NCBI RefSeq assembly: GCF_008831285.2 | Contig: NC_045142.1 | Span: 26,115,876-26,179,875 of the forward strand | Direction of reading: 5' to 3' | Length of the DNA stretch: 64,000 bases | From: Nymphaea colorata | Lineage: Eukaryota; Streptophyta; Magnoliopsida; Nymphaeales; Nymphaeaceae | Shown: positions 21,686-34,262 of the stretch, in pieces | Position numbering within the stretch: position 1 is the stretch's first letter | Layout of the letters: the number at the start of each line of letters is the position of its first letter | Notes under the pieces: model-generated | What the model saw: only the letters and a program-made list of their open reading frames with translations | The model's database searches: none | What the model was told of the DNA's origin: nothing | Position numbers and translations under genes: made by a program

Positions 21686-24422
21686 TACATAAACTTTCTG
21701 AATGCACAAAACACACATTGTGACAATAACTGTGTTTCTGATTTTGCAAGTTAAATTGTACCAAGAATGGCCTCTAACTGAAATAAAATATCTGGGACAA
21801 TCGGCAGGAGATTATTTTCAAAATAAACAAAAGAATTAATTGTTTTGTAACTTATTTGAAGCTAATAGGCCTCCTCATGTGGTGGGGAGCCTGTCTTGTC
21901 CTTTTGCTTTTTTTCCCTATGGTGACTGGGTTCATGAGTGGTTATCTTTATTATTGAAACTTTACTGCTGAAACAAAGCAGGACAATATTGGCTCTGATT
22001 GTTGAAATTATTGTGTAAGAGGACTGTTTTGCATCCTGACCAAATATAATATTGTATTCTCTATATGCACCAGCTGATGACTGAAGAATTGCTCCAAGAC
22101 CTTGTCCTCTACAGGAGTTCTCGTGAAAAAGCTGTTTCCTCAGCTGCTCGTTCATTAATGTCCTTATTTAGACAGGTTATATAATTGCTCGTAATACCTT
22201 TTTCTGCCTCATTTTCTTTCTTCATGGATTTACTTACAATATGCCCTTTTTCCAGTTATGCCCTGCATTGCTTTCCAAGAAAGATCGCGGGCGATCTTCT
22301 GATCCCAAAGCTAGGCCAAAGGCATTTGGGGAAGTCAAAGTATCTAGTGATGTGCCTGGTGCTGATCTATTGTTAGAATATCAGCAGAGATCAAAACCTA
22401 GTGATGGCAGTGATGTTGATGAAGACGGCTTTATTAGTGACAGTGGAAGAGGTGAAGAGTCTGGTGGTGATGATGATAGTGACAGTAATGCTGGTTGTGT
22501 TGAGCGTGAGGAAGATGTAGCTATTCATGGGAGTGAAGAAGCAGAAGAAGAAGATGACGAGGAGGAGGATGAGGATGAGGAGGTCAATGGGAGTGAAGAA
22601 GAAGATGTGGATGAGGATGAGGAGGTGGATGAGGATGAGGTGGATGAGGAGGATGAGGTGGATGAGGAGGATGTGGATGAGAAGGATGTGGATGAGGATG
22701 ATGGGAGTGAAAATGAAGATGATAACAGTGATGGTCATGATTATTTCGATTCTGCTATGGGAGATGAAGTAGGTGAAGAAAATGGCAGTCATAGTGAACC
22801 CATTGGTGATGGTGAATGTAGACTGCATAAGCGGAAGCGACCTGAGCCAGATATTCCAATCAGTACTGATTCAAGTCTTGGGGCTTTGAGGAGGTTGGTG
22901 TCCACGAAGATGGAAGATGTCACACCAGTGAATTCTGATGGCATTCTATCCAATGAAGAATTCCAGCTAATAAAGAAGTTAAAAGTATGTTTCTCATGTT
23001 GACTTCGTTTACTTTCAGATGGAAAAAGCATGACAGTGGCAATGTTCAAAGCTTGTGGCAACAGTAGCTACAAACATACAATTACTCTTGCTATGGTGGT
23101 TTATTACTTCTTTTGCTCCATCATTCCCTTCAAAGCATATTCTGTTGCTTATAGTAATCATAGAAAACATTCTGCTGCTTTTTTTTATTTTGCTCAGATG
23201 AAGAAATTACTATTCTTGAAATGTAGGACCTAGCTTTGCATTTTCATGCTCTTTTATGGTTTGAGTATGTTCACAGGGTGATTAAGCACTTCGAATGCCC
23301 TTACCTACTCAACTTTTGGCCTGTGGTGCCTTTCTTTTTTTTTTATCGACCTCATATGCTTCTATCCTAGTGTTGTGAAGCTTACTTTAGTATTTATGGT
23401 TAAGACTTTGATTTATTGCTGGTCGTTTGAAAATTGTCTTTAGAAAGTCTTAATAAAGTTAAGTAATTCCCAAAACGGCATGTTTGTGTCCAGAGTGTCT
23501 ACTTTGGTTTCTTAACTGCAATGGTCTAACGCAGGCAAAGAAGGAAGCAAAGTTAGCATTGGCATCACATGGCTTGTCGAGAGGCCAATCGGACTCAAAT
23601 GTAGTACCAAAGATTCCTGATGCTGAAACCCTTCATAAAACACGTGTTGATCCTACTAAACTTGAGGTAATATATTTGCTTATTTCAATGACATTTCAGG
23701 TATTTTCACTACTTTGCAATAGCCTTGACTGATGGATATAATTTTCCTTACAGGCAAACATTAAAAGGAAACTGACTAAAGAGGAGAGGTTGGCAATCGT
23801 GAAAGCAGGGAGAGAGGAGAGAGGGAAATACCTAGCACGAACTGCTGTGAAGCAGAAAAAGGTTCGATGTGCTTTCTTGAATTTAATATGATCATTACAT
23901 TATTCCTGCTGGATGGATATGCAATCCATGTCTGTTGGGAAATAGGAAGGATCAACTTCATGGTCCATGTAACGATTCTAAAGATTTTTGGCCAATTCTC
24001 CTTTCTCCTGGTCAAAATCATTTACTGTAGTTGGGAAACCAATTTAGTTGGTCTTTTAAAGCATGCTCTTGGATGTTTTGTAATCCATATTTTGGATCTG
24101 GTCTAGCAACTGTTCGTAATAACTTATTTTGAGGTTTTGGGTTCGAGGCTGGTAGCAGAAGCTTAATAAATCTATATTGAAGCCTAAACTGATGCATTTA
24201 TGGGGGTCGAGTGCAGCTTTCTATGATTGCATCTCTTCACTACGTATTCATTTTCACCCTCATTCTTTGCAGACTGGAGGATTGAGCAACAGGCAGAAAG
24301 AGCATAAGAAGGCAATGCCTCTAGCAGCAAGGAGAGCCAAGGCTGCACGTTCCAGGCAGGAGAAAAAGAATCGGCAGAAACATTCCGGCAAGCAGTTTAG
24401 AGGGAGGAAAGCTTGGAAGTGA
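15893..24422 (+). CDS. SDA1: SDA1 homologue, 60S ribosomal subunit biogenesis/export factor
   Basis: Fifteen exons: 15893-16306, 16540-16716, 16934-17058, 17143-17278, 17526-17675, 17768-17821, 19915-20010, 20088-20147, 20265-20339, 20419-20472, 22074-22175, 22256-22984, 23535-23666, 23754-23861 and 24273-24422. They join in frame to about 853 residues. SDA1 in yeast is a nucleolar factor for late 60S maturation and export. Here the N-terminal block (LSLVTLQSEMKRDPEGYEEEL, FLAHVMPFYP, FSHVVHSIRRMN), the central helical repeat (IVNQFIHDRSRPE, VVREICLRI) and the basic tail ending RGRKAWK follow the family. Exon 12 encodes a long Asp/Glu run (about 22420-22750). The intron after exon 6 begins with GC rather than GT and holds a transposon. 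The start at 15893 is chosen over an in-frame codon at 15839 because the extra residues look like leader. Confidence 0.92.
17822..17823 (+). other. GC splice donor of SDA1 intron 6
   Basis: The reading frame ends in NELFE at 17821 and resumes as VRMMMLK at 19915, as in other SDA1 proteins. The only boundary that keeps the frame is GAG followed by GCATGC, so the 2,093-bp intron is of the minor GC-AG class. No GT lies nearby that preserves the frame. Confidence 0.7.
18073..18967. mobile_element. Non-autonomous DNA transposon in SDA1 intron 6
   Basis: The 895-bp insert is flanked by 8-bp direct repeats TGTCACAT (18065-18072 and 18968-18975), as expected for hAT-type insertion. The left end carries a run of GGGTAC units; the right end contains matching GTACC/GTAC units in inverted orientation, so the ends form loose subterminal inverted repeats. 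No transposase is encoded. It sits in the same orientation-neutral position deep in a long intron and splits no exon. Family (hAT versus Mutator-like) is inferred from the target duplication length. Confidence 0.7.
21611..21676. repeat. (TA)n microsatellite in SDA1 intron 10
   Basis: About 33 uninterrupted TA units followed by a short (CA) run. The alternating Ile-Tyr frames seen on both strands here are artefacts of this repeat. Likely highly variable in length. Confidence 0.95.
22420..22750 (+). repeat. GAT/GAG-rich coding repeat (acidic stretch of SDA1)
   Basis: Imperfect repeats of GATGAGGAGG and GTGGATGAG encode an almost pure Asp/Glu run in SDA1 exon 12. Acidic runs at this point are a family trait; the length is expected to vary because the DNA is repetitive. 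Confidence 0.85.
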
Positions 24423-24884
24423 CATTTGGGCATCAGCCTTTTGTTTGAGACCCCAGCATTTTACCTTTTGGTTTGACAAACCCGTCCATATTTTCCTGTG
24501 ATTCGGGAAAATGAAATTGCTACATCCAAAATCCCAGCCTTCATGTTTGTCACAAAACAGTTTCTGGTAGGTATTTGAGGGTAAGCACCCCAGCAATTTT
24601 GCCTATAGTTTTGTCGTCACCAGCTATAGATATTTGAGTTTTTTGGGGGGGTTATTCTCGATTGATATTGTTATGTCCCTAAATAGATGAGCTTCTTCCC
24701 CCAGCCAAGCAGCTATTCTTGGAATTAGGATATAGCTGTCCCCACCTAAATGCTGAGCACCTCTGATGAGGCTTTTGTATTTAAAATAGCAAATTAAGCT
24801 TCAGATTTGATGTAATTCTTTCAGCTTAACTTCCATAAATTTTTGTTTACATTACAGGTTTCAAGTTTCAAACATACTCGTTTT

Positions 24885-25030
24885 TTCTCTTAAGATAGAG
24901 GAGTGACCACTCTTGGGCAGGAGACTTGCCCACACTGGATTAACCTGCTGCAAGAACTTGTTTTTTTCTTAAGATAGCAAAGTAACACACTTGGGCAGGA
25001 GACTTGCCTTCCGTGAATTAACCCGCTGCA
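24885..25030. repeat. Two-copy 79-bp tandem repeat
   Basis: CTTAAGATAG at 24889 and again at 24968 each lead into CTTGGGCAGGAGACTTGCC and then a GAATTAACCCGCTGCA-like end. Several substitutions separate the copies. Origin unknown. Confidence 0.8.
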
Positions 25031-26214
25031 CTTATGGTCACCTCCTTAACAGTGTGAAACTCTGAGGTGAAGACCCCTTGATCGCCAAGAACCTTCATCA
25101 GACGGGCTTAGCGAGGCTCAGCCTCACAAGCAACCAGAATGGTCATGGCCCATTTGCTAGTGCCCTCCATAGTTGTGCTAACCACTTGCTTCTAATTTTC
25201 GTCTCTTCCTGCGTGTAGCCAAGTTGTCTTTGAATCTTGAAATGAGCATATCTGTGCCCCAGTTGTGGAGTTGGGTAATATTTTTGATTTCCGACTATTT
25301 GTCGGCCATTTCTTGCCTGAAACTTTTCGATGTTCAACCGTTGGCAGGCAAACCACACTTTTTGTCTGAACCACTATTTGGGGACATGATACCCATAAAG
25401 GGGTTGCAGTATCCATGCCGGCTCAGTACATGGTTCACGTTCTAATGCAACTGTGTTCAAAAGGCTTCAAGATCGATTTTCATGGTAATTGACTCGGTAC
25501 AGGAGTTTCAGTTTGATTGCAACTATTTTTGAGAGGTTTGAAGATCAACTTTCTATTGAAAACTGTCTTTTCCTTTTACTATGAAGAACTCTTCAGAAAA
25601 CGGACCTGTTAATAGGTCTGTTCTTTGAGAAGAAGATCATGTTTACTCCATCAGCACTGGAGATAGCTTAAAACTTTGCTCGTGAAGCTCAGCATGCCGC
25701 ACTTGGTGAGGAGCAGGTTACCTGTACCGAGCGAGACAGTGTACTAGAGCTAGAAATGGTCAAATTACCGTTGATGGTAAGAAGAGGACTCCCCACCACC
25801 CCTCCTCTACGAGGGCAACAGTGAAAACCGAAAAGACAACTTCTTTTTCAAAGGAAAAAGATGAAAATGTCTTTTTCCTCACACGGTAGAACATTAGGCC
25901 ACATGTTAGTTAAACAATTAACAGGTTCTTTTAATCAAAGCATGTGAAAAGTGCCCCTCAAAATTTCAAGGATTATGGGAGATGTTACCATGATCATCGT
26001 AAATAACACTTACAATGTAAAATGCCTATTATCCATAATGTTCAATTAAGTTAATTGGAGCTTTAGCGTTCAATTGAATTAAGATGGAAGCATGATCTTG
26101 TATTAGCTAAGCATGCTTTTAAGAGAGCATTTGGTAACAAGAACACCAACACAATATTTTCATGTAACACTAGAATGCAATGTCTCATGAATATGTCTTC
26201 AATCTTTGAAACAG

Positions 26215-26315
26215 ATTCATAAGACACTGTGTTAGTATTCATGGTATCAAACACTCTCATGATATCATAAGACACTGTTTTAGTATTCATGGCATCAAAC
26301 ATCCTCATGATGTTT
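26215..26315. repeat. Two-copy 48-bp tandem repeat
   Basis: CATAAGACACTGT..TTAGTATTCATGG is repeated with a 48-bp step (26223 to 26271), each ending in CTCATGAT. The surrounding DNA is AT-rich and noncoding. Confidence 0.75.
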
Positions 26316-26761
26316 GGAGTAAGCAACCACAAATTTTGTGCAATATGACATATGGAACCTCATAAGTTACTTCAGTTAATTGTTAGAAAAAATAAACAAC
26401 AAAAATATAAAAGGAATTTAAAGAAAGTAGAAGTAGAAGAAGAAGGTGAAAGAAAAAAATCAATATGTTTTTTTCATTCGGGTGTTATAGTGGCCAACTT
26501 AGTGCTAAAAAAAATGGCCATCTTGGGGCTGCCTAAGCAAGTTTTTTCTTTTACCAAGAGAACTTTAAATATTATTTTAACAAAATCTGTCGTTTTTATG
26601 GCATCCGAAAATATCGCCTTCAAAATGAAACAACTTCACAGGGTCAATCCCTTTAATGTAATTTCAAGGAAGCCCTTCCGCACCGATTTAGCGATTGCCC
26701 CAATCGCGGTGTTGGGATCGCCCTCCTCCTCTCTCTCTCTCTCCCTCTCTCGGTGGCAGAA

Positions 26762-29700
26762 ATGGCGGTCTCGTCTTCGTCTCCGGCGTCTTCGTCCTCA
26801 TCTCCGGATCGGAAGCGCCGCCGCAACAGCAGAGACAAGGGCTCCTCCAAGATGCGGAGGAAGCACAAGCATCGTACCAAGCGGAGGCGCAGACACGATT
26901 CCCCGTCGTCCTCCTCTTTTTCGTATTCTTCTGACTCCTCTTCTGAGTCGGACTACAGGTTTTTTTCTTCCTTCCTCCGATTTTTAATTCAATTTCATTT
27001 GTTTCTATGCGTGTCATTCATGAACTCTTTTCATCCTGTGACGTTCATCTATTTTTCGTCTTCGTTCGACATGTTTGTGTTTTCTGTGAACTTTCCCGTG
27101 AAAAGGGAAAGGGAATTTGTTTTGGCTTTAATTCGTTTGTGTTTTGCCTTTTCTTTAAGTGGTTGATCCATGGGGGAATCGAATATAATAAAAGGGGTAC
27201 TAGTTAGTCCTTTTTGAGGCATATGCTGAGAGATATATGCGCGACGGACGTGGGGGTTTTCCTGCATTCAGGATATGGCGAACTGATTTGGAAGCGTTAA
27301 ATCTTCGCAATCATATTTGGGTGAATGAGGGAGGAGTCTACAGTCTACAGAAATATGAAAGTTTTTGTTTTTTATGTAATTGATTGGAGAGCAGTACTCG
27401 TTTTTCGTTGTTTGACACGTATAGGGGAATTTCTTTTGCCCGCTTTGTGATGGATTAATTGAGACGACAATTAAAAACTATGAATGGGGAAAGCTTGGAT
27501 GCTTGAATTTGTTATGTGACGGTTTAACCGGGAGTACAATTAAAAGTTGTGGACGCCCAACACCTGCTAGGCCTGGTGTAGTTAGCAAATTACGTAAAAA
27601 GGAATGGAATGCAAAATATATAGAGTTAGAGAATGCATTTTATTTACTTTTATGAGGTGACTGTTGTTGTAAGTCGCTCGGTACACTTCAGTAGTGCCCT
27701 TAAGACGTGCCTTCCCTTTCCAGGATAAGTGTTGTGGATATGGCCTCAAGATGAATCGTTCTTTTGTTCTGAGTAAACATAAAAATTTGGAAAGGGAGAA
27801 TATAGGTTTCCCTTCTTCATTTTTAAAATTGCTGTTACTAATTTTTTGTGGATGGTTCTGTTTCAATGCACACACACACACGCACACATATGTATATCTG
27901 TGTTCTACATTTTGGGCTAAAGCTACGTTAAATTTTGAAATACTTTACAATCATTAGTTGAAGATAGTAGATATTTATGTATATTCTCTTGCAAATTTCA
28001 TTTGTAGCAATGAAATTTGAAACATCTTTGTAGCTGTTTTTGAAATTTGAAATAGTTAGAATAGAGGCGATGTACTATGGGAAGCAGAGATAACTTGTCT
28101 GTCTGTGGGAATTTAAAGTTTTTTCTTTCGTTCAATAAACTTAATTGGTTATGTAGACTCTGTGGTTACTATGCAATTTTTGTTTTTGGGAACTTGCTAA
28201 GAATGTTGATGATTATAGCTGAACTGAAGTACAGATAAATCTAGCTGAGCCAAAGCTAAAATTTTAGTAATCCAAAGCTTGTGACCGTTACATAACTCAG
28301 TGCATGTTCTGATATAAGTAAAATTAGGGGCATCACTTATAGAAGTAAGATTTTTGCTGGTGTGTGTCCTCCAAGTGCACAGCTTGTGGCTCATTGCACA
28401 GCTCAGCATTAGTGGCAGAAAACTAACACCTTACCCATGCGTCTAAAAGTGGCATGGTGCTCGAGGGGGACTGCTTCCACCAAATGTATCTTGAATTGAT
28501 TGCCATTGTTTTATATCCAATCTGAATTGTCAGATTTAAGATTCTAATCAAACTTATATTGTCTTATGGTTTTGCAGTGTTCCAACTGTATTGAATATAG
28601 TTTCATAAATGATAGTGACATTTTTTATCGTTTTGAATTTTTTTCCTCTTGAAACATTTATTTTGTCTCTCTGCCATGCCATGATTGTTAGATTAAATAT
28701 CCGAGGTGATTTGAGATCTGATATCGAGTCCCAGGATCTCAGGTCCATTTATTTCAATCTGCATCTTAGATTCCTTTTCTGAAAGTTTCGTAGACTACAA
28801 TGGAAGTTTGTGTTTGGTGCATCTTTAGTTCATCGATCTATAGTCAAACTACCTACCTCCTGACTAGCAGTCCATGAATTTGGCATAAAAGATGGATCTT
28901 CAATCCACTGTTCTAAAATCTGCAGTTTGGTGGAATTGTGGATTAAGGTAAATCTCATGTCATATCCAACCCTTGGATAGATGCAGGGTAATCCAATGCA
29001 TTCAAGTCTTTGGTTCTTGGCCTTGTTCAATAATTGTGTTCACTTGAAACTTGTAAGTATCGGTACGGACATGTATATGAACATTTTTGGCTGACCGCCT
29101 GACCGGGCCATTATAACGGCAGTGTTGGGGGCTCATCAGACTGCGAAGATGAGGTGTCTGGTCGCTCAAAGAAACACAAGTCCAGTAGCCGTTCAAAGAA
29201 GGTGCTGATTGATGTCCTCTTCTGAAGATCATATTTGATTTGGAGATTGGATCTCTTATCCTTCCTTTTGTGTAGGTGAAGGACAAGGAGAGAAGTAAGA
29301 AGCATCGGCAGAAGCATTCCAAGCAAAAGACAAAAGAGGTAAGCTTCTATCGTAGTCATTAATATATCCAATATTTTGAAAACCATCCCAATCTTATCAC
29401 CATTCTATAGCTAGCTAATAATATTGGCAAAATATCCCATCATTTTCAAAATATTATAAAAAATGCAAATGCGATATTATCCCAAGATATTCCCAATATT
29501 TGTCACGGATTTTCTGAAATCCCTTCTTTCATATTTTTAAGCATGTAATTAGTTCTTCTGCTTCTTTGATGTTTTGAAAAGCATTTCTACTCGTTTTTTA
29601 TGTTTTCGCCAGAAAGATATCAGAAAACTTATTATCAAATAACTTTTTTTTTGTTCTTTATATTTTTTAACTTTGAAAACTTCTGAGATTTTCGTAGAAA

Positions 29701-30636
29701 TCAAAGTATTGGAAAGAAAAATTGTTCAAAGGCAAACCTTGCTAAAAAATTTGGTCATTGGTCGCTGTCGCTTCTATGCATTTAAAAGTTCTTTTGCAGT
29801 CTTTTTTTGATAGAAAGATTAGTCCCAGGGGTTTTTGAAATGGCATCAAAATCTCTTCAACCAGTGTTATTCTGCATCTCTGTTGTCATGTAATCTAGCT
29901 AAACCGCTGAAGCATGCTTGTTGAAATCCAAAACTGCAATGGTCTTTAAAACTATAACCAAGATTTGTGGACCAAATTACGTTTTGCATTTTGGTTTATA
30001 GCCCTAGCCCATTGGTGTGGTTCTCTGGTCTTTGTATATGGCCATGTAAATGATAAGCCCCTTAGAATTATTGGAAGAGCTGTACCGGTGCTTATATATT
30101 GTGCTGCCTACTTTTGGTTTGCTCTTTGACATTGGAGCTGGGGTCTGCAACCGGGTAACTTGGCGCTGAATTGTCTGGCTGGCTGTTGTTTCTGACGTGG
30201 GCTTTCTGGCAACGGGAGCATTATATAGAAACCACAGGAGGAGAGATGCAGCAGTCCTGTTCAACTCTCAAAGGTTCTTTGCAGACTTGTCGCTGTGATT
30301 CCATTTGATCATTTAAAAAGTTAAAACAACTTTGCCTTGTTCATAACTTTGAAAAATGCCGCTGAATTTGTGTTCTTACCTGCCTTAATTCAGTTCCTTG
30401 GGCGTGACAAGGATGATGGTGTCCGCCGGAGTGCTGTCTCTGGTAAAAAGGTATCTCCCATTTCCCATTTCCCATGTTTTGCGGAGGAAGATGCTAAACT
30501 TCGTTTCAACAACGTTCTGAATTTAGTTCCACATGTTTTCCAGATTCTATTGAAGGTGGAGAAAACGAAAGAGGACAAGGAAGCAGAGAATAAACGGAAC
30601 GAACTGCTCAAGTTTCTGAATGCTAGTTATGACTAA
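26762..30636 (+). CDS. Small basic Ser/Arg-rich nuclear-type protein, conserved C-terminus
   Basis: Five exons: 26762-26958, 29123-29201, 29276-29338, 30394-30450 and 30544-30636, all GT-AG, joining in frame to about 162 residues. Residues 3-65 are Ser-rich blocks alternating with Arg/Lys clusters (RKRRR, KRRRR), a pattern of nuclear RNA-associated proteins. The middle (about 66-110) is Ser/Lys/His-rich. The C-terminal part (RDKDDGVRRSAVSGKK, then EDKEAENKRNELLKFLNASYD) is the non-repetitive part and likely the conserved core. I recall similar plant proteins annotated only as nucleic acid-binding or hypothetical; no enzyme domain is visible. The first ATG with the Ser-rich start at 26762 is chosen over an upstream GTG. 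A nuclear, splicing-linked role is inference. Confidence 0.8.
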
Positions 30637-33600
30637 AATGGGAAAATGGTGGCTTCTATGTAGAAGCTTGTCCACTTGGAATTACAAATCAAAGCGTGTC
30701 ATCGACAACATCGTTGATGATAGAGATTTTCTATCCTTACTATTTTTTGCGTATTTGCTTTTGTATTAGAATCATTGTAAAATTTTGTGTATGTGAGTAG
30801 TAATTTTGAAGTTTTGTTTTCTGTACTCCAAAATTTTTATTTTGTCTGGCGCAAATGTTCATTCTTGCCTTGTTCTTGGGGATTGTAGTTCAATGTGAAT
30901 GAGCCGTACCGTAGATATTTCTTTCAGTTTCCTTTGAATCTTAGCTAAATAATTCGTCAACTGTTTACATACCCCGAGAGAATTGGTTGAACCAAATGTG
31001 CATGCTATTGGGTCGCCTTGCGTTTAGATTAGTCGATTTTTTTTTTTTGGCGGCGGCGGCGGGTTGTGGAAAAAGGACTTTTCTTTTTCTTCTTCTTTTG
31101 CAACAACGCAGCAAAAAGGGTCATAAGTAGGTTGGAGACTCATTTTTTCTTGGCCGATTTTGAGTTTTCTTTAAACACTCATTTTTCTGACGGTTCCCTT
31201 CTATTTGAAGTGCTTTTGCTTTTTTGTTTCTCAAATTTGGAGATGGTTGCTTTGGCCTTGGATGGTTGTTTTCCCAAGTATAGCATGTTGGAAGCAATTG
31301 GGTGGGTTTGGGTGGTTTTGTCTTTTCCCTTTTACTTGGATTATCTTAGTCTGTTTTCCATTAGCGGTCGTATGTACAACTCAGGTGATTTCATAGAAGA
31401 TCTGTTTGGTTACGTACTTGGTTAATTTTTTGTAGAAAACGTAAGGTATACCGGTAGATTAAATTTCGCAAAATACTGTATATATCAAGTTTGAACCATA
31501 TGCCTAGTTATGATAATTTATTAAGTTTCCAAAGGTAAAGTTTAAATAATCTAATTGAAGCCAAAAATCAACGAAATAAAACGAATCTAGCTGTTAAAAG
31601 TAAACGACATGTATTGCAAAATGTTCTTACACTTTTCTGGCTTCTTTTGGAAGCAAGCCAAATGATCCATTGGGGGAATACCTAAAATGTATGGTGTTGA
31701 TGAAAAAAAGTAGGGATAGTTTGGTAATTACACATTCTAGGGTTTAGAAGCGTTGTTGTGAAACCCTATAAACCCAACGCCATCGTGGGTCGAAGCGGTG
31801 TTACTCTTGAAACCCTAAAATGGGTTCTAAAGATTTAATCAAGAAACTTCTCTGGTGATTTTTTTTTGCCTCTTTCTCCATGTTCATGTTCTGTAATAGT
31901 TTCTTTGCAGCTACATTTTTTTGCTTGCCGAGTAAACTCTACTCAATTTACCTCCCTCTGGTTTGCATCTCTCCCTCTCTCTCTCTCTTTTCTGACGTTC
32001 TTTATACAGGTGGATTTTGTGCCTGTGAAATCTTATTCGAGAAACTCCTATGCTGTTCTTTTTTCCTGTCTTCCCGTTTTCTTCTTTATTATCTCCCTTT
32101 CTGTGTGGATTTCCTTTTATTGCTAAATTGTTTATTCGCACATAGTTCTTCTTGAAGATCCTACATGATTTTCAGGATTTTATCTGTGCGAACAGCAACG
32201 AATGGAGCGACCTCTCTGCTTGAGTCTTCTCCCACTTTGCAGACAGGAGATGCACTCCAATGAAGGAGGCTGACAGAAAATAAGAACATTTTTTCTCATT
32301 CACTCTTCCCAATTTATGTCCTCTGGTTTTTTGCTCTCTCTCTCTCTTTCTCGCGTTCTTGCACGAAAGAAGATTGTTTTTTTCAATCGACAGCACGGTT
32401 CGATCATTTGCAAAAATTCATGAACGTGTTCGCTACTAACTTCATGTGTTAATGGACTTTTCGAAAGTCTGTCGACTTCATGAAATTTCGTATGTTATTT
32501 TCATTTGTGTCTTGCTCTTCGGGAACCGGCATCAGTCAGTACTGTGAAAACAGAAACAAAAAATTGAGCTCTGGATATTTTGGTTCAAGTATTTCGATAG
32601 CAGGAAAAGGTCTTGTGATTGCATCTTTTTCACTGTTTCCAGAAAAGACAGTCGAAGCTCTCTGCAATTCAACTCCTCCTCCGGATTTCGAGTGGATTGA
32701 AATTTTTCTTACATATGTTTTCCATGATTGTTTATATTCGGTTCTTGCTTGGGATTTTCAAGATTTAGAATCTTGAAACTCACATCCTCCCGGACTGACA
32801 TGACAGAAATTGGTTTTTGAACGCGACATTATTCAAGAAAGTTCATATGATTGACTAAACGTAGTAGAGTTGGAATCATTTTCTGAACCAGAAAAATCAG
32901 GTGCTCGAATTTTTAAGCCCAACAGAAGAAAAGGATTTAAAATCAAAAGGTCTCACAAAAGGAATTAATGGTGTCTAAATTTGAAGGAAAATTATCCGTG
33001 AAGATTCATCGCTGCTCATCATGATCATGTATGGGCCATGTCCGTCACCAGATTGGGGGAAGTCATTCTTCCTCTGTCAACCGTTTTCCTCGGGAAATCA
33101 AAGTGCCTAAAGAGAAAAAACGAAGGAAAGAACGCAAATATAAAAAACTAATAAAAAATAAACAAATTGTCCTCTGAAACCGATGGTGTATTAAATCAAA
33201 CTGCTGCCGATATTCATATCGATTTTAACGTTAAAATCTAGGGCTTTTTTTTTCTAGATAATGAATTCAAACCAGTCGCATTTTAAGATTGATTTTTTTT
33301 TTCTATCTTGGTTCACTCTCTCAGTTTTTTTCTTTTCTTGATTGTTTTCTCTCACAAGAATCCAGGAAGCTCTTGCCAGCAAGAAACACTAAAAGCTATC
33401 TTGGCTTGAGTTGAGCATCAGATGGTCAGATCTTTGTCCAAATCCAACAACTCGAACCTGACCCATCAATGTGCCTATGCGCTCTTTGGTTGATGTTTTC
33501 TTAATTAGATTCAATTCATTTAAAAAAAAAACGTGATAAATTAAAGGGCTGTTTAAAATTAAAAAAAAAACGTTTTTTTGAAAAAAAAACATTAAAAACA

Positions 33601-34138
33601 AAATAATGTGTTTTAACGCATTTTTACGTGTTTTTTTCACCTTTTTTTCAGTTTTTTAATGCCAAACAGTTTTTTTTCTCATTTATTATTTTTTATTTGT
33701 CGTATGTCTACTTAGTTTTTACGTTTGTGCTATTAGTTTTTTACTTATTTTATTTAGTTTTAGTTTTTAAAATTTTTAAAAGTATACTGTATTTTTTTTA
33801 TATGTTTCAAGCTAATCGTATTATATTCGAAAAAAACATGTCCATTTAAATCTACCAAATGCTATTTGCGTCACCGAATATTGTTTCTTCCGTGAAGATC
33901 CGGAGCTGCTCCTCCTAGTCGGATCCAGGTCCAGCAGTGATGCTAATACCGAGGTCCAACCCGTTCCCGTCGCTGAGAGAGATTCAAAACGCGAGTTCTG
34001 AAAATTTTCTCGGCGTTTTCCCGCTCATTGCTTCTTCCTCTTCCCCTCTGTCTCTCTTTCTCTCTCCCATTCAGTCTCTCGCTGATCTATCCGCGTTTCA
34101 ACGGTCTTCTTTCTTCCTTTCGTTCGAGGTGTTCTCTT

Positions 34139-34175
<37 letters not shown>

Positions 34176-34262
34176 AAATCTCGCTCGCTTGCTCCGTCAC
34201 CCCACCCCTTCCCTTCCTAGGGCATTCATGCCTTGGTATGGAAAAAGTTTCCCCCGGCAGTA
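30637..34262. other. Intergenic DNA between the Ser/Arg-rich gene and CAP-H2
   Basis: Low-complexity T-rich and CT-rich tracts, no supportable gene. A region at 31740-32160 looks leader-like (AAACCCTA repeats, an ATG opening a 12-codon frame at about 31818, then a CT tract), but no continuing exon could be found. Poly-A and poly-T-rich DNA at 33510-33680 has a weak inverted-repeat character. A CT/CA microsatellite at about 34137-34175 lies in the CAP-H2 leader. Confidence 0.5.
34137..34175. repeat. (CT)n(CA)n microsatellite in CAP-H2 leader
   Basis: A run of CT units passes directly into a run of CA units, about 90 bp before the CAP-H2 start codon. Such tracts are common in plant 5' leaders. 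Confidence 0.85.

Larger units (their letters stand above)
24423..26761. other. Intergenic DNA between SDA1 and the Ser/Arg-rich gene
   Basis: Contains the SDA1 3' flank, a two-copy 79-bp tandem repeat at 24885-25030 and a two-copy 48-bp repeat at about 26215-26315. The sequence between has the feel of transposon remnants, but no domain could be read. No gene is supported. Confidence 0.5.

Noticed and set aside
21477-21764. Ile-Tyr repeat proteins on both strands
   Set aside because: Translation of a (TA)n microsatellite in an SDA1 intron.
22391-22828. Minus-strand hydrophobic repeat protein
   Set aside because: Antisense of the acidic GAT/GAG repeat of SDA1 exon 12.
31740-32160. Possible first exon after AAACCCTA leader with a short ATG frame
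   Set aside because: The frame stops after 12 codons and no downstream exon with coherent coding sequence was found.
33480-33700. MITE suggested by CTGTTT..AAACAG inverted repeat in poly-A/poly-T DNA
   Set aside because: The pairing is largely homopolymer and no target duplication is visible.
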